The position numbers and the translations under genes were made by a program. DNA of 25,605 nucleotides from an uncultured Lachnospiraceae bacterium. GTDB taxonomy: Bacteria; Bacillota; Clostridia; Lachnospirales; Lachnospiraceae. This document shows positions 1-8,693 of the stretch, one piece after another; position 1 is the first letter of the stretch, and the number at the start of each line of letters is the position of its first letter. The DNA lies in contig CAKZZH010000086.1 of assembly GCA_937885345.1 (NCBI GenBank), positions 1 through 25,605 on the forward strand, given 5' to 3'. Below the pieces are notes generated by a model that made no database searches, had not been told where the DNA came from, and worked only from the letters and a program-made list of their open reading frames with translations.

Positions 1-243
1 GTACAGTTTTAACCCTAACTAAATCAAAAATGTCCTTGACAAGGGGAGCACTTTAAATTCGAATGCTATGCAAAACACTTGTTGATCATAAAATCAAAGC
101 TTTAATTGTTGACAATTCTGAGATAGTAAATAATGATTATATGGCAAGAAGGATTATTGACAAAGACTTATGTATTATTTAATTTCATACAACTTCTGTT
201 TATGTACGGCGATTGATAGTGTCGTTTTCTCAGACGGTTTGAG
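1..243 (+). promoter_or_regulatory. CRISPR leader region
   Basis: This AT-rich stretch precedes the first repeat. It ends in GGTTTGAG immediately before repeat 1. That matches the known type II-A leader end with a TTTGAG core, the anchoring motif for Cas1-Cas2/Csn2/Cas9 spacer integration (family knowledge). Two TTGACA hexamers (109-114 and 157-162) could be -35 boxes for the pre-crRNA promoter, but neither has a clean -10 at 17 bp. An open frame from the left edge ends at a TAA at 54-56 and might be the tail of an upstream gene; it is too short to identify. I see no tracrRNA anti-repeat here. Confidence 0.6.
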
Positions 244-672
244 GTTTGAGAGTAGTGCAGATTCAGAGGGGTCTCAAACCAACACCCACACCTACACCAA
301 CCACATCCGGTTTGAGAGTAGTGCAGATTCAGAGGGGTCTCAAACAATTCAAATGCTAGGTTATGACACCATATGGTTTGAGAGTAGTGCAGATTCAGAG
401 GGGTCTCAAACATGTGTCACATATTTCTGTAGATCCTCATGTTTGAGAGTAGTGCAGATTCAGAGGGGTCTCAAACTGACGGATACCGGCAATGCGCACA
501 AACTCGTTTGAGAGTAGTGCAGATTCAGAGGGGTCTCAAACAATTATCATAGGAACAAGGAACATCAATAGTTTGAGAGTAGTGCAGATTCAGAGGGGTC
601 TCAAACATAACGGATACCGGCAATGCGCACAGGCTTGTTTGAGAGTAGTGCAGATTCAGAGGGGTCTCAAAT
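244..672 (+). CRISPR. Type II-like CRISPR array, 7 repeats and 6 spacers
   Basis: There are seven copies of a 36-bp repeat at 244-279, 310-345, 376-411, 441-476, 506-541, 571-606 and 637-672. The spacers between them are 29-30 bp. Repeat ends are inverted (GTTTGAGA at the left, TCTCAAAC at the right). The GTTTGAGAGTAGTG start and the 36-bp length fit Cas9 (type II) repeats, where this 5' half pairs with tracrRNA. The first six copies are identical; the last ends in T instead of C. A degenerate last repeat, together with the leader motif at the left, puts the leader left and gives transcription rightward, so spacer 1 is youngest. Spacers 4 and 6 share a 22-bp core. No cas genes lie in the window, so the subtype is inferred from the repeat only. 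Confidence 0.96.
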
Positions 673-718
673 ACCATTCACGCAGATTTCCATAGGAATA
701 TATCTTATCGATTTCTGA

Positions 719-800
719 CGCAGCGCGGGGCGCTGCGAGAGAGTGCCGGGGCACTGCGAGAGTGCGCCGCACGCTGCAACAAAGACCGCGCTTCGCGCGG
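719..800 (+). repeat. Cluster of four GC-rich hairpins
   Basis: Four short palindromes follow each other before the Nudix gene. They are CGCAGCGC/GCGCTGCG with a GGG loop (719-737), AGTGC/GCACT (742-755), GTGC/GCAC (762-772) and CCGCGC/GCGCGG with a TTC loop (786-800). The first three are joined by a similar TGCGAGAG linker. The stretch is far more GC-rich than the flanking CRISPR array. None has a T-run, so they do not look like terminators. They may be a 5' leader structure or a degraded palindromic repeat element. Confidence 0.6.
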
Positions 801-826
801 CGCGTACACAAGTGACCGGAGGCATT

Positions 827-1429
827 ATGAAGAGATATACGGAACTTAAGAAACAGACCGACAACCGCTATCTGAATATGTATGAAATGGATGCGATATC
901 AAGCAGCGGCGCACCTTTCAAATATTATTTTGCGACGAGAAATAAGGATGAGAAGATAAGACTTCGAACCGGAAGCGATGCGCCCGAAGGAGTGCTCATA
1001 TATGCGCTTAAGGCGGATGACCCGTCGCAGATACTTATGCTCAGGCAGTTCAGATATCCGATCGGTGACTATGTGTATGAGCTCCCTGCGGGACTTATTG
1101 AAGAAGGCGAGAGCGCAGGTGAGGCCGGAGCACGCGAGGTCAAGGAAGAGACCGGACTTGATTTTACCGAATATACGGGCGGAGATCAGGCGTTCAGAAG
1201 GAGCTATGTCTTTGCTCAGGGAATATCCGATGAAATGGGCGCTACCGTATATGGCAGCGTCAGCGGTGATATAAACAAGGACGGTCAGGAGGATTCCGAG
1301 GACATAACGGCATTCTTCGCGGATCGCGATGAAGTGCGCAGAATCCTTGCCGGCGAGAAGGTCTCAATGCGCGCAATGTATCTGCTTATGAATTTTCTGC
1401 ACAGTGACGGATTTGATTTTCTGGATTAA
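827..1429 (+). CDS. Nudix hydrolase, ADP-ribose pyrophosphatase type
   Basis: This 200-residue protein carries a complete Nudix box in its middle: G-x5-E-x7-REVKEETGL, starting at GLIEEGE. The glutamates of REVKEE bind the catalytic divalent metal. The preceding PIGDYVYELPAG segment is typical of ADP-ribose pyrophosphatases, which split ADP-ribose into AMP and ribose 5-phosphate in the cytoplasm; substrate is inferred from family. I chose the ATG at 827 because it has GGAGG 5 nt upstream; the frame stays open further upstream, but only through the hairpin cluster. The gene ends in a terminator shared with the convergent EAL gene. No promoter is evident, and the GC-rich hairpins lie in its presumed leader. 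Confidence 0.9.
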   Translation: MKRYTELKKQTDNRYLNMYEMDAISSSGAPFKYYFATRNKDEKIRLRTGSDAPEGVLIYALKADDPSQILMLRQFRYPIGDYVYELPAGLIEEGESAGEAGAREVKEETGLDFTEYTGGDQAFRRSYVFAQGISDEMGATVYGSVSGDINKDGQEDSEDITAFFADRDEVRRILAGEKVSMRAMYLLMNFLHSDGFDFLD

Positions 1430-1463
1430 AAGCCGCGAAGCCTTTTAGGCATTCGCGGTTTTA
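1428..1463. terminator. Bidirectional terminator overlapping a coding end
   Basis: A hairpin pairs AGCCGCGAAGCC with GGCATTCGCGGTT around a TTTT loop, with A-run on the left and T-run on the right, so it can stop transcription from both sides. Its right arm contains the last codons and stop of the minus-strand EAL gene (stop at 1445-1447). It serves the convergent Nudix and EAL genes. Confidence 0.85.
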
Positions 1464-3373
1464 AGAAATTCGATATAATCGGTTTTGCACATGGGCTTTG
1501 CAAAATAGTAGCCCTGTATGTAATCACAGCCCCACTCGTCGAGGAGCTTGTATTGATTCTCATGTTCAACACCCTCACAGACAATCTTGAAGCCTGAATC
1601 GTGCATCATTTTGATGGTGTTGCTTACGATGCTGTCACCCTTCTTGCTGCCGATGATATCCGTAAGGCTCTTGTCGATCTTGATAAGACTGAGCGGAAGG
1701 TCGCATGCACGCTTGATATTGGAATAACCGGTTCCATAGTCATCAAGCGAGAAGGTATAGCCCCTGGAAATAAGGTCGTTGATATTTTCAAAACCGATCC
1801 TTGTGTTTACACCTGACATTGATTCGGTAATCTCGAGATTTATTTTATCGGATGAGGTTCCGTATTTGCGTGCAAGGTCTGTGATCTTGGCTGCAAGCCC
1901 TTTTTGAATTACCTGCTCTACAGAAAGGTTAAGCTCGATATAGTGCACTCCCAGATCGCTTAGATCGTCACCTGATGTGAATTTGAACACTTCATCCAGA
2001 ACAAAATCTCCGATCGGAAGTATGAGGTTATTCTTCTCCGCTTCCGGTATGAAGAGGCCTGGTGAAATAAAGCCGCGCTCGGGATCTTTAAGTCTTATAA
2101 GAGCCTCTGCGGAGCGGAATTTCTTCTCTTTAAGATCAAAGATGGGCTGGTAAAACATCTCAAAGTTATGCGATTGTATGCCGCGTGATATTATCTCGGT
2201 AAGATTGCTCTTAAGCTCGTAATCCTTTGTAGTTATGACATCTTCGGCACGAAGAAACATCTTACCATTTACATTGTAATTGTTGAAGGTCTGTCCGAAC
2301 TGCACGATGTCATCGACATTATCGAAGTCGTAAGGCACCTTGGCGCTACACATCCTGATGTCAAAACGTTCGGTGTAGTCGTCGGCATTATTCGTCCACA
2401 TAGAAAAGATTTCGGGGAAATCACGTTCAATATCGATATAGGGCTGATCGAAGATAACGATGATCGCACCGGTAGTATCGTGATACATATGGAAATCCTT
2501 GGTTTTGGTATAAAATATCTTCTTCAACTCGGCTGCCTTCTTGGCAACGAAAGCGAGATATTTCTCCTCACCGTAGTTGCGCCTTACATCGTAAGAATTC
2601 TCAAATCTTACGGTAAAAAGTATGGCTTTACGCTTTGAAAGAAGCGTTCGATAAAGCCGCTCCTTGTATGCGGTCCATGTTCCGAGCTGAACCGTGTGAT
2701 CGAAATAGGCTTCGGGCCTCTGAACAAATATATGATCGATGAGGAGCGCAATGGAAAATGCGAACATCTCAACAAGTATATGCGAACTCAAAAGCTGTGC
2801 AACTGCACTTGCGACCATTAGAAAATACATGGAAATAAGCGCCATCCATCTTCCGATGCTGAAATACTTCCTGACCATACAAAGGTATCCGAAGCCAAAC
2901 AACGAATAGAGGAAGGACATTATATACAAAACAGGCATCAGCTTGCCTCTTGAATAGCCTGTTTCAGGAGATATCGTAAAAAGCATACCGGTCACTATGT
3001 TCGACAATATGAAGAAACATATCAGATAATACGGCGTATAAAACGCATATTTTCTGGCGCTTCCGCGGACTTTGTACAAAGTTCCGCTCACCGCAAAGAT
3101 GAACGCGATATATGCCGGCATATTGAGCTGCCTTAAGATAAAATACATATACGCAAAGAAATAAGAAAGCGGCAGTCTTGATTCAGGCACAGGAAGGTCG
3201 GCATATGAGAGCCCCATAGCAATATCGGCAATGGTTGTAAATACGCCTATAATAACAATTTTGAAGAAAACCTTATCCTCAAGATTCTTATAAAGTCGCT
3301 TGTTAACGATGGAACCGATGGTTATTGCAAAGATGATTAGAGCTAAAAAATTGGGTAGAAGCTTGACCGTCAT
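1445..3373 (-). CDS. Membrane-anchored EAL-domain c-di-GMP phosphodiesterase
   Basis: The 642-residue protein starts with about 220 residues of several hydrophobic segments, a membrane sensor region. A middle stretch (roughly 230-370) sits where a GGDEF domain usually lies but shows no GGDEF motif. A C-terminal EAL domain follows. The catalytic signatures are all visible: EALIRL (near residue 421), NLS, LEITES, the DDYGTGYSN loop, KIDKSL, EGVE (near 600) and QGYYFAKP. This predicts hydrolysis of c-di-GMP to pGpG at the inner membrane face. AAAGGA lies upstream of the ATG. The gene has its own promoter, divergent from the M16C peptidase gene. No known sensor family is recognised in the membrane part. 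Confidence 0.9.
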   Translation of the reverse strand: MTVKLLPNFLALIIFAITIGSIVNKRLYKNLEDKVFFKIVIIGVFTTIADIAMGLSYADLPVPESRLPLSYFFAYMYFILRQLNMPAYIAFIFAVSGTLYKVRGSARKYAFYTPYYLICFFILSNIVTGMLFTISPETGYSRGKLMPVLYIMSFLYSLFGFGYLCMVRKYFSIGRWMALISMYFLMVASAVAQLLSSHILVEMFAFSIALLIDHIFVQRPEAYFDHTVQLGTWTAYKERLYRTLLSKRKAILFTVRFENSYDVRRNYGEEKYLAFVAKKAAELKKIFYTKTKDFHMYHDTTGAIIVIFDQPYIDIERDFPEIFSMWTNNADDYTERFDIRMCSAKVPYDFDNVDDIVQFGQTFNNYNVNGKMFLRAEDVITTKDYELKSNLTEIISRGIQSHNFEMFYQPIFDLKEKKFRSAEALIRLKDPERGFISPGLFIPEAEKNNLILPIGDFVLDEVFKFTSGDDLSDLGVHYIELNLSVEQVIQKGLAAKITDLARKYGTSSDKINLEITESMSGVNTRIGFENINDLISRGYTFSLDDYGTGYSNIKRACDLPLSLIKIDKSLTDIIGSKKGDSIVSNTIKMMHDSGFKIVCEGVEHENQYKLLDEWGCDYIQGYYFAKPMCKTDYIEFLKTANA

Positions 3374-3423
3374 TGTTTGTCCTTTCCAAATTCACACTAA
3401 AACATACCTATTTTGCGATGATT

Positions 3424-3452
3424 ATTTTACATTTTAATGAGAAGGAAAACAA
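3424..3452 (-). promoter_or_regulatory. Promoter of the EAL gene
   Basis: On the minus strand there is TTGTTT (3447-3452), a 17-bp spacer and TAAAAT (3424-3429), about 50 bp before the ATG at 3373. This is a reasonable vegetative sigma promoter. No operator symmetry stands out. Confidence 0.55.
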
Positions 3453-3488
3453 GGTCTATTATTACTAGTTTTTATAGGAAAAATGCTC

Positions 3489-3517
3489 TTGAAAACAGTG
3501 GATTTAACCAATATAAT
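3489..3517 (+). promoter_or_regulatory. Promoter of the M16C peptidase gene
   Basis: TTGAAA (3489-3494), a 17-bp spacer and a perfect TATAAT (3512-3517) lie 70 bp before the ATG at 3587. It faces away from the EAL promoter. Confidence 0.75.
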
Positions 3518-3526
3518 GAATCTGTA

Positions 3527-3562
3527 TGCCGGTACAGGCGAGCGACCTGCAGGGAACCGGCA
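3527..3562 (+). other. Nested hairpin in the peptidase mRNA leader
   Basis: TGCCGGT (3527-3533) pairs with ACCGGCA (3556-3562), and inside it CAGG (3535-3538) pairs with CCTG (3546-3549). It lies just downstream of the predicted transcription start and well before the AAGGAG ribosome site. No T-run follows, so it is probably a leader stability or regulatory structure and not a terminator. Confidence 0.5.
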
Positions 3563-3586
3563 AGCGATCAGTAAGGAGAATGCTAT

Positions 3587-6499
3587 ATGAATATAAGCGA
3601 CAAATATGAACTTATCAAAGAGGAGCGTATCGAAGAATTAAAGAGCGACGGATTCCTCTTAAAACATAAGAAGTCAGGCGCAAGGATCGCCCTTCTTTCC
3701 AATGATGATGACAATAAAGTATTTTGTGTAGGTTTCAGAACGCCCCCTCCGGATTCCTCGGGAGTGCCTCATATCCTCGAACATTCGGTGCTTTGCGGTT
3801 CGGCCAAATATCCTGCAAAGGATCCTTTTGTCGAGCTTGTTAAGGGATCTTTGAACACCTTTCTTAACGCAATGACCTATCCCGACAAGACCGTATATCC
3901 GGTAGCAAGCTGCAATGACGTGGATTTTAAGAATCTTACGGATGTGTATATGGATGCGGTCCTTAATCCCAATATCTATACCAGAAGCCAGATATTCCGC
4001 CAGGAGGGCTGGCATTATGAGATGGAAAATATTGACAGCCCGCTTATATATAACGGTGTTGTTTATAACGAGATGAAGGGCGCATACTCCAATCCGGATG
4101 ATGTGCTTTCAAGATACAGTCTCAATTCGCTTTATCCCGATACCGCATACGGCGTCGAATCGGGCGGCGATCCTGCTTTTATACCGACTCTCACTTATGA
4201 GAATTTTGTTGGTTTCCATAAGAAATTATATCATCCCTCCAACTCGTATATTTATATATACGGTAACTGCGATATGGAGGAGAGGCTTGATTATCTCGAT
4301 AAGGAATACCTTTCCAAGTATGATTATCTCAAGGTGGATTCGGAGATAGAACTTCAGCCCGCTTTCAGTGAGATGAGAAGGGAAGAGGCTGAATACTCCG
4401 TTACAGAGGAGGAAGGAACAAGCGGTAAAACCTATTTCTCCTACAATTTCTCTCTCGGAAACGATCTTGATACGGAGACATATCTTGCCTTGCAGCTATT
4501 GGATTATGCTCTGTTCTCAATGCCCGGAGCACCTGTAAAACAGGCACTTATCGATGCCGGCATCGGCGATGACATTATATGTTCCGCCGAGAGCAGCTTA
4601 AAACAACCTATGTATTCCATTGTCGCCAAGAATACCGATCCGGAAAGGGAGAAGGAATTCTTAGACATTGTGCGCTCCACTATTGAGGAGCAGGTCAGCA
4701 CGGGTATTAACAAGGAAGCACTTACGGCGGCTCTTAATTCCAATGAATTTACATACAGAGAGGCTGATTTCGGAAGATTCCCCAAAGGGCTTATGTACGG
4801 GCTTTCAATGTATGACAGCTGGCTCTATGATGAGAACAAGCCTTTTGAATATCTTGCGCAGAATGCGGCATTTGCATCACTTCGCAAAAAGGTTGCAATG
4901 GATTATTTTGAGAAACTTACACGTGCGCTTTTTATTGACAATAAACATACCTCATTTGTTGTAATGAAGCCTGTTGTCAATCTCACAAGTATGCGTGATG
5001 AGAAGACAGCGGCGAAGCTTGAAGAGTACAAGGCTACTCTCAGTGATGCTGAGAAAATAAGGATCGTCGAGGACACGGCGGCGCTTAAACTTTATCAGTC
5101 AGAGCCCTCAACGCCCGAGGAACTTGCTACCATCCCGCTTCTTACAAGAGAAGATATATCGCATGAGGTTAAACCCATATCCAATATCGAAGATGAGGTA
5201 GCGGGTGTTAAAGTTCTTCATCATGATTTCTACACCAATGGAATCGGTTACCTCAGACTTGCCTTTAATTATAACGCCGTAGCCGATGATGATCTGTCAT
5301 ATCTCGGACTTCTTTCCGATGTGCTCGCATATATCGACACCGATAAGCACAGCTATGCAGCGCTTACAAACGCGATAGATATGGATACCGGCGGAATATA
5401 TTTTACACCGGACTGCTATGTGGATCACAATGACGGCAATAAATACGTAGGCACGTTTAATGTTGCCGCCAAGGCTTTTGTCGATAAAATACCTGTAGCG
5501 TTAAGCCTTATCAAGGAGACCGTAGAGGGAAGCCGATTTACGGATTACAAGAGGCTCAGAGAGATACTCCTTGAGATAAAGAGCAAATATCAGTCCAAGA
5601 TACTTACTGCAGGCCATCAGGTGGCGGCAAGTGTATGTTCATCGCAGATGAGCGCTCCCGGCAAAATTATCAGCATGTACAGCGGAGTGGATTATTATGA
5701 TTATATAAGTTCTGTTATCGATGATTATGATAATTGCAAGGAGACTGTGGCAGCAGGACTAAGGAGAGTATCCGACAAAATATTTGCGAAGGATAAGCTT
5801 ATCATATCATTTACTTCGGACAATGAAGCATACGAAAGCATTAAGCGTCCGCTTGAAGAATTTGTAAACGGACTGCCCGAGAAGGGCGGAGATCCCGTAA
5901 ACAGGCAGCTTAAGCTTGTTAAGAAGCGTATCGGTATCAAGACTTCATCGCAGGTAAATTACGTTGCAAGATGCGGCAATTTTGCGAAGGCGGGCTTTAA
6001 ATACGACGGAGCGCTTAAAGTCCTCAAGGTTATTATGGGCTATGATTACCTCTGGACCAATATACGTGTCAAGGGCGGAGCCTACGGATGCATGAACGAT
6101 TATACCTCGACCGGTAAAGGCGTGTATATGTCCTACAGAGATCCGAATCTTGCCACGACCAATGAGATATTTGAGAAAATCCCCGAATATGTAAGGAATT
6201 TTGCTGCGGATGACCGCGAAATGACCAAGTACATCATCGGCACGATAAGCGATCTTGATACACCGCTTAATCCCAGTGCGATGGGTGGCAGATCGTTCAC
6301 ATGCTATATGACGAATACAAGCCTCGATCAGATTAAAGAGATCAGAGAGCGTGTGCTTACGACATATGTTGATGATATCAAGTCTCTTGAAGGTATAACC
6401 CGAGCAATACTTGATGACGGATATATGTGCGTGGTCGGTAACTCCGATAAGATCGAGAAGGACAAAGATCTGTTTGACGAGATCATAACGCTCGCGTAG
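3587..6499 (+). CDS. M16C zinc metallopeptidase (PreP/insulinase family)
   Basis: This is a full-length 970-residue inverzincin. The inverted zinc motif HILEH gives H62, E65 (catalytic) and H66, and the distal ligand is E162 in NEMKGAYS. The layout matches the presequence-protease subfamily: an active half, an M16C-associated linker near the middle, and an inactive C-terminal half with KGGAYG near residue 830. Members degrade small unfolded peptides inside a closed chamber. No signal peptide is seen, so it is probably cytoplasmic. AAGGAG precedes the ATG, and the gene has its own consensus promoter. The end is 70 bp before era, with no clear terminator between, so read-through into era is possible. 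Confidence 0.93.
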   Translation: MNISDKYELIKEERIEELKSDGFLLKHKKSGARIALLSNDDDNKVFCVGFRTPPPDSSGVPHILEHSVLCGSAKYPAKDPFVELVKGSLNTFLNAMTYPDKTVYPVASCNDVDFKNLTDVYMDAVLNPNIYTRSQIFRQEGWHYEMENIDSPLIYNGVVYNEMKGAYSNPDDVLSRYSLNSLYPDTAYGVESGGDPAFIPTLTYENFVGFHKKLYHPSNSYIYIYGNCDMEERLDYLDKEYLSKYDYLKVDSEIELQPAFSEMRREEAEYSVTEEEGTSGKTYFSYNFSLGNDLDTETYLALQLLDYALFSMPGAPVKQALIDAGIGDDIICSAESSLKQPMYSIVAKNTDPEREKEFLDIVRSTIEEQVSTGINKEALTAALNSNEFTYREADFGRFPKGLMYGLSMYDSWLYDENKPFEYLAQNAAFASLRKKVAMDYFEKLTRALFIDNKHTSFVVMKPVVNLTSMRDEKTAAKLEEYKATLSDAEKIRIVEDTAALKLYQSEPSTPEELATIPLLTREDISHEVKPISNIEDEVAGVKVLHHDFYTNGIGYLRLAFNYNAVADDDLSYLGLLSDVLAYIDTDKHSYAALTNAIDMDTGGIYFTPDCYVDHNDGNKYVGTFNVAAKAFVDKIPVALSLIKETVEGSRFTDYKRLREILLEIKSKYQSKILTAGHQVAASVCSSQMSAPGKIISMYSGVDYYDYISSVIDDYDNCKETVAAGLRRVSDKIFAKDKLIISFTSDNEAYESIKRPLEEFVNGLPEKGGDPVNRQLKLVKKRIGIKTSSQVNYVARCGNFAKAGFKYDGALKVLKVIMGYDYLWTNIRVKGGAYGCMNDYTSTGKGVYMSYRDPNLATTNEIFEKIPEYVRNFAADDREMTKYIIGTISDLDTPLNPSAMGGRSFTCYMTNTSLDQIKEIRERVLTTYVDDIKSLEGITRAILDDGYMCVVGNSDKIEKDKDLFDEIITLA

Positions 6500-6501
6500 G
6501 T

Positions 6502-6547
6502 GTGCGGCATATCGATGTGCGGCATCGGCTGCACCGGCGTGCGGCAA
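6502..6547 (+). repeat. Three copies of GTGCGGCA
   Basis: The 9-mer GTGCGGCAT occurs at 6502-6510 and 6517-6525, with a third copy (GTGCGGCAA) at 6539-6547. They fill the gap between the peptidase gene and era. Function is unknown; it may be a small expanded repeat. Confidence 0.4.
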
Positions 6548-6570
6548 TCAATCAATAGGAACGGTGAAAT

Positions 6571-7476
6571 ATGAAAAGTGGTTTTGTTGCCCTTATCGGG
6601 CGTCCTAATGTGGGCAAGAGTACTCTTATGAACAGGCTTATCGGGCAGAAGATCGCGATCACATCCGACAAGCCCCAGACAACAAGAAATAAAATACAGA
6701 CGGTCTATACGGATGAGAGAGGACAGATCGTTTTCTTCGATACACCGGGCATTCATAAGGCTGCAAATAAGCTTGGAGAGTATATGGTGGGCGTTGCCGA
6801 GAAGACAATGGACGACGCCGATGTACTTGCAATGCTTGTCGAGCCTACAACTTACATAGGAGCGGGCGAGGAGCACATCCTCGAATCACTTGCCAAGGCA
6901 TCTGTCAAAAGCGGCAAGACGCCGGTGTTTCTCATTATCAATAAAATAGACACAGTGGATGCACAAGCGCTCGCCGAATGCATTCAGGCATATAAGGACA
7001 AACTCGATTTTACCGAGATAATACCGGTGTCCGCAACGAAGGGAACGGGTTGCGAGGACCTTCTTGCCACGATATATAAGCATCTTCCCGAAGGACCGAT
7101 GTTCTATGATGAGGACACACTGACGGATCAGCCTCTGAGGCAGATCGTTGCGGAACTTATCAGGGAGAAGGCGCTTACGCATCTTAAGGATGAAGTGCCT
7201 CACGGAATAGCGGTTGTTATCGAATCCATGAAACAGCGAAGCGGCGGACTTTGGGATATCGATGCATCCATTGTATGCGAGAGGGAAAGTTACAAAGGGA
7301 TCGTTATAGGCAAGGGCGGTGCGATGCTCAAGAAAATCGGCTCTGCAGCAAGATATGAGATAGAACAGCTTCTTGAAGATAAAGCAAATCTTCAGCTTCA
7401 TGTAAAGGTGCGCGACAAATGGCGCGACTCCGATCTGATGCTGAAGAATTTCGGATACGATCAGAAGAACGATTAG
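6571..7476 (+). CDS. era: GTPase Era
   Basis: The 301-residue protein has the G1 loop GRPNVGKS (10-17), the Era-type TSDKPQTTRN switch I region, G3 DTPG (57-60), G4 NKID (124-127) and G5 SATKG. A C-terminal KH RNA-binding domain shows GIVIGKGGAMLKKIG. Era binds the 3' end of 16S rRNA and helps mature the 30S subunit; it sits in the cytoplasm near the membrane. Length and motif order are normal. The upstream ribosome site is weak (AGGAACGGTG). It heads a cluster with recO, a common pairing in Clostridia. Confidence 0.98.
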   Translation: MKSGFVALIGRPNVGKSTLMNRLIGQKIAITSDKPQTTRNKIQTVYTDERGQIVFFDTPGIHKAANKLGEYMVGVAEKTMDDADVLAMLVEPTTYIGAGEEHILESLAKASVKSGKTPVFLIINKIDTVDAQALAECIQAYKDKLDFTEIIPVSATKGTGCEDLLATIYKHLPEGPMFYDEDTLTDQPLRQIVAELIREKALTHLKDEVPHGIAVVIESMKQRSGGLWDIDASIVCERESYKGIVIGKGGAMLKKIGSAARYEIEQLLEDKANLQLHVKVRDKWRDSDLMLKNFGYDQKND

Positions 7477-7524
7477 TACGGCAGATCGCATTATATTGTA
7501 TATCGAGAGGGTTTGACGGTACGG

Positions 7525-8274
7525 ATGATAGACAGCATCAAAGTGACCGGAATGGTCATCTCATCTTCTCCCGTTGGGGAGAACGACAAAAGAATAGTTA
7601 TCCTGACCAAAGAACTCGGCAAGATCAGCGCTTTTGCGCGTGGTGCGAGACGCCCCAACAATCATTTGGTCGCCTGCTCCGACAGCTTTGTTTTCGGAAC
7701 TTTCACGCTAAGGGCCGGCAAAGATTCCTACACACTGGTGGAGGCGGATGTGCGCGAATATTTTCGCGAGCTTACCGAGAATCTGACGGCGATGTATATG
7801 GGATACTACTTTCTTGAACTTGCGAGTTATTTTGGAGTGGAGGGGCAGGATGCATCGCAGATGCTCAATCTCCTGTACGCCTCCTGTAAAATAATGCTCA
7901 CAGGCAAAATCCCCCTTCTTCTTATTAAGCTTGTATACGAGCTTAAAATACTTGTTATCAACGGTGAATATCCGGATTTTAACGGATGCGCGATCTGCGA
8001 AGGTAAGGAGAATCTGACGGGATTCTCGATCAATAAACACGGCGTGGTCTGCAGCGAATGTATGAAGGATGTGCCCGATGCCATAACGATTTCGGGCTCG
8101 ACGCTTTACACGCTTCAGTATATCGCCTATTCGCCGATCGGCAAATTATATACTTTTACCGTATCCGACGAGGTTCTTACCGAGCTTAAAATGGTTATTA
8201 CAAGGTGCGTGAAAGCGTATATAACGGATTACATTAAATCAGCGGACATCCTTGAGACACTGATACAAACATGA
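7525..8274 (+). CDS. recO: DNA repair protein RecO
   Basis: This is a 249-residue RecO, which loads RecA on SSB-coated single strands in the RecFOR pathway. The N-terminal OB fold begins KVTGMVISSSPVGENDKRIV, and LTKELGKI with ARGARRP is the usual signature. A zinc site in the C-terminal half has C155/C158 and C176/C179. The start is uncertain. A TTG at 7513 is only about 2 nt after GAGAGG, too close, while the ATG at 7525 is about 14 nt after it. I chose the ATG because it fits the family start. It lies 50 bp after era and 26 bp before the next gene, so co-transcription is likely. Confidence 0.94.
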   Translation: MIDSIKVTGMVISSSPVGENDKRIVILTKELGKISAFARGARRPNNHLVACSDSFVFGTFTLRAGKDSYTLVEADVREYFRELTENLTAMYMGYYFLELASYFGVEGQDASQMLNLLYASCKIMLTGKIPLLLIKLVYELKILVINGEYPDFNGCAICEGKENLTGFSINKHGVVCSECMKDVPDAITISGSTLYTLQYIAYSPIGKLYTFTVSDEVLTELKMVITRCVKAYITDYIKSADILETLIQT

Positions 8275-8300
8275 TGTACCAGGGGCAATGGAGGTATTAT

Positions 8301-8693
8301 ATGACGATTGAAGAAAGAGCAATAATGGGCTTACAGTATAAGGCAAGCGGTAAATATAATTGTACAAGGTCCGTACTTGCGGCATTTGAGGATATGATAA
8401 ATGTTGAACCGGAGAAGCTCAGCCTTCTTACGGCCGGATTTGCGGCAGGTATGGGCAATATGAGCGGAACCTGCGGCGCGCTTATAGGCGCGATAATGGT
8501 TGCCGGTGTGCTTACGGATGGCAAGGCAACGCCGCACTACTCAAAAGTAATCTTTGAAAAATTTAATGAACTGTCGGGTGCCACGATCTGCAAAGATCTT
8601 AAAGGCCTTGAAACCGGTAGGGTTCTTTGTGAGTGCCCTAACTGCGTTGCAAATGCGATCAGGGCGCTGGGCTTTGCGCTCGGCCTTGAATGA
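8301..8693 (+). CDS. C_GCAxxG_C_C family Cys-rich protein
   Basis: The 130-residue protein has C21, then the signature GTCGALIG with C58, then C97 and a CECPNC cluster (C110, C112, C115). This matches the C_GCAxxG_C_C family, a small redox-like protein family of unknown function. The middle (43-72) is glycine and alanine rich and may bury in a fold or membrane. I chose the ATG at 8301, which has GGAGG 6 nt upstream; the open frame reaches into the recO stop, but that longer form lacks a ribosome site. It is the last gene of the era-recO cluster. Confidence 0.85.
   Translation: MTIEERAIMGLQYKASGKYNCTRSVLAAFEDMINVEPEKLSLLTAGFAAGMGNMSGTCGALIGAIMVAGVLTDGKATPHYSKVIFEKFNELSGATICKDLKGLETGRVLCECPNCVANAIRALGFALGLE

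Noticed and set aside
168..695. Open frames across the CRISPR array with a repeated peptide on both strands
   Set aside because: The repeated peptide follows the 36-bp repeat, which is a multiple of 3 with spacers of mixed length; it is a by-product of the array, not a gene.
978..1274. Open frame inside the Nudix gene
   Set aside because: It overlaps a well-supported Nudix gene in another frame and has no ribosome site or family match.
5945..6876. Minus-strand open frames opposite the peptidase and era genes
   Set aside because: They lie antisense to strong, motif-supported genes and have no ribosome sites.
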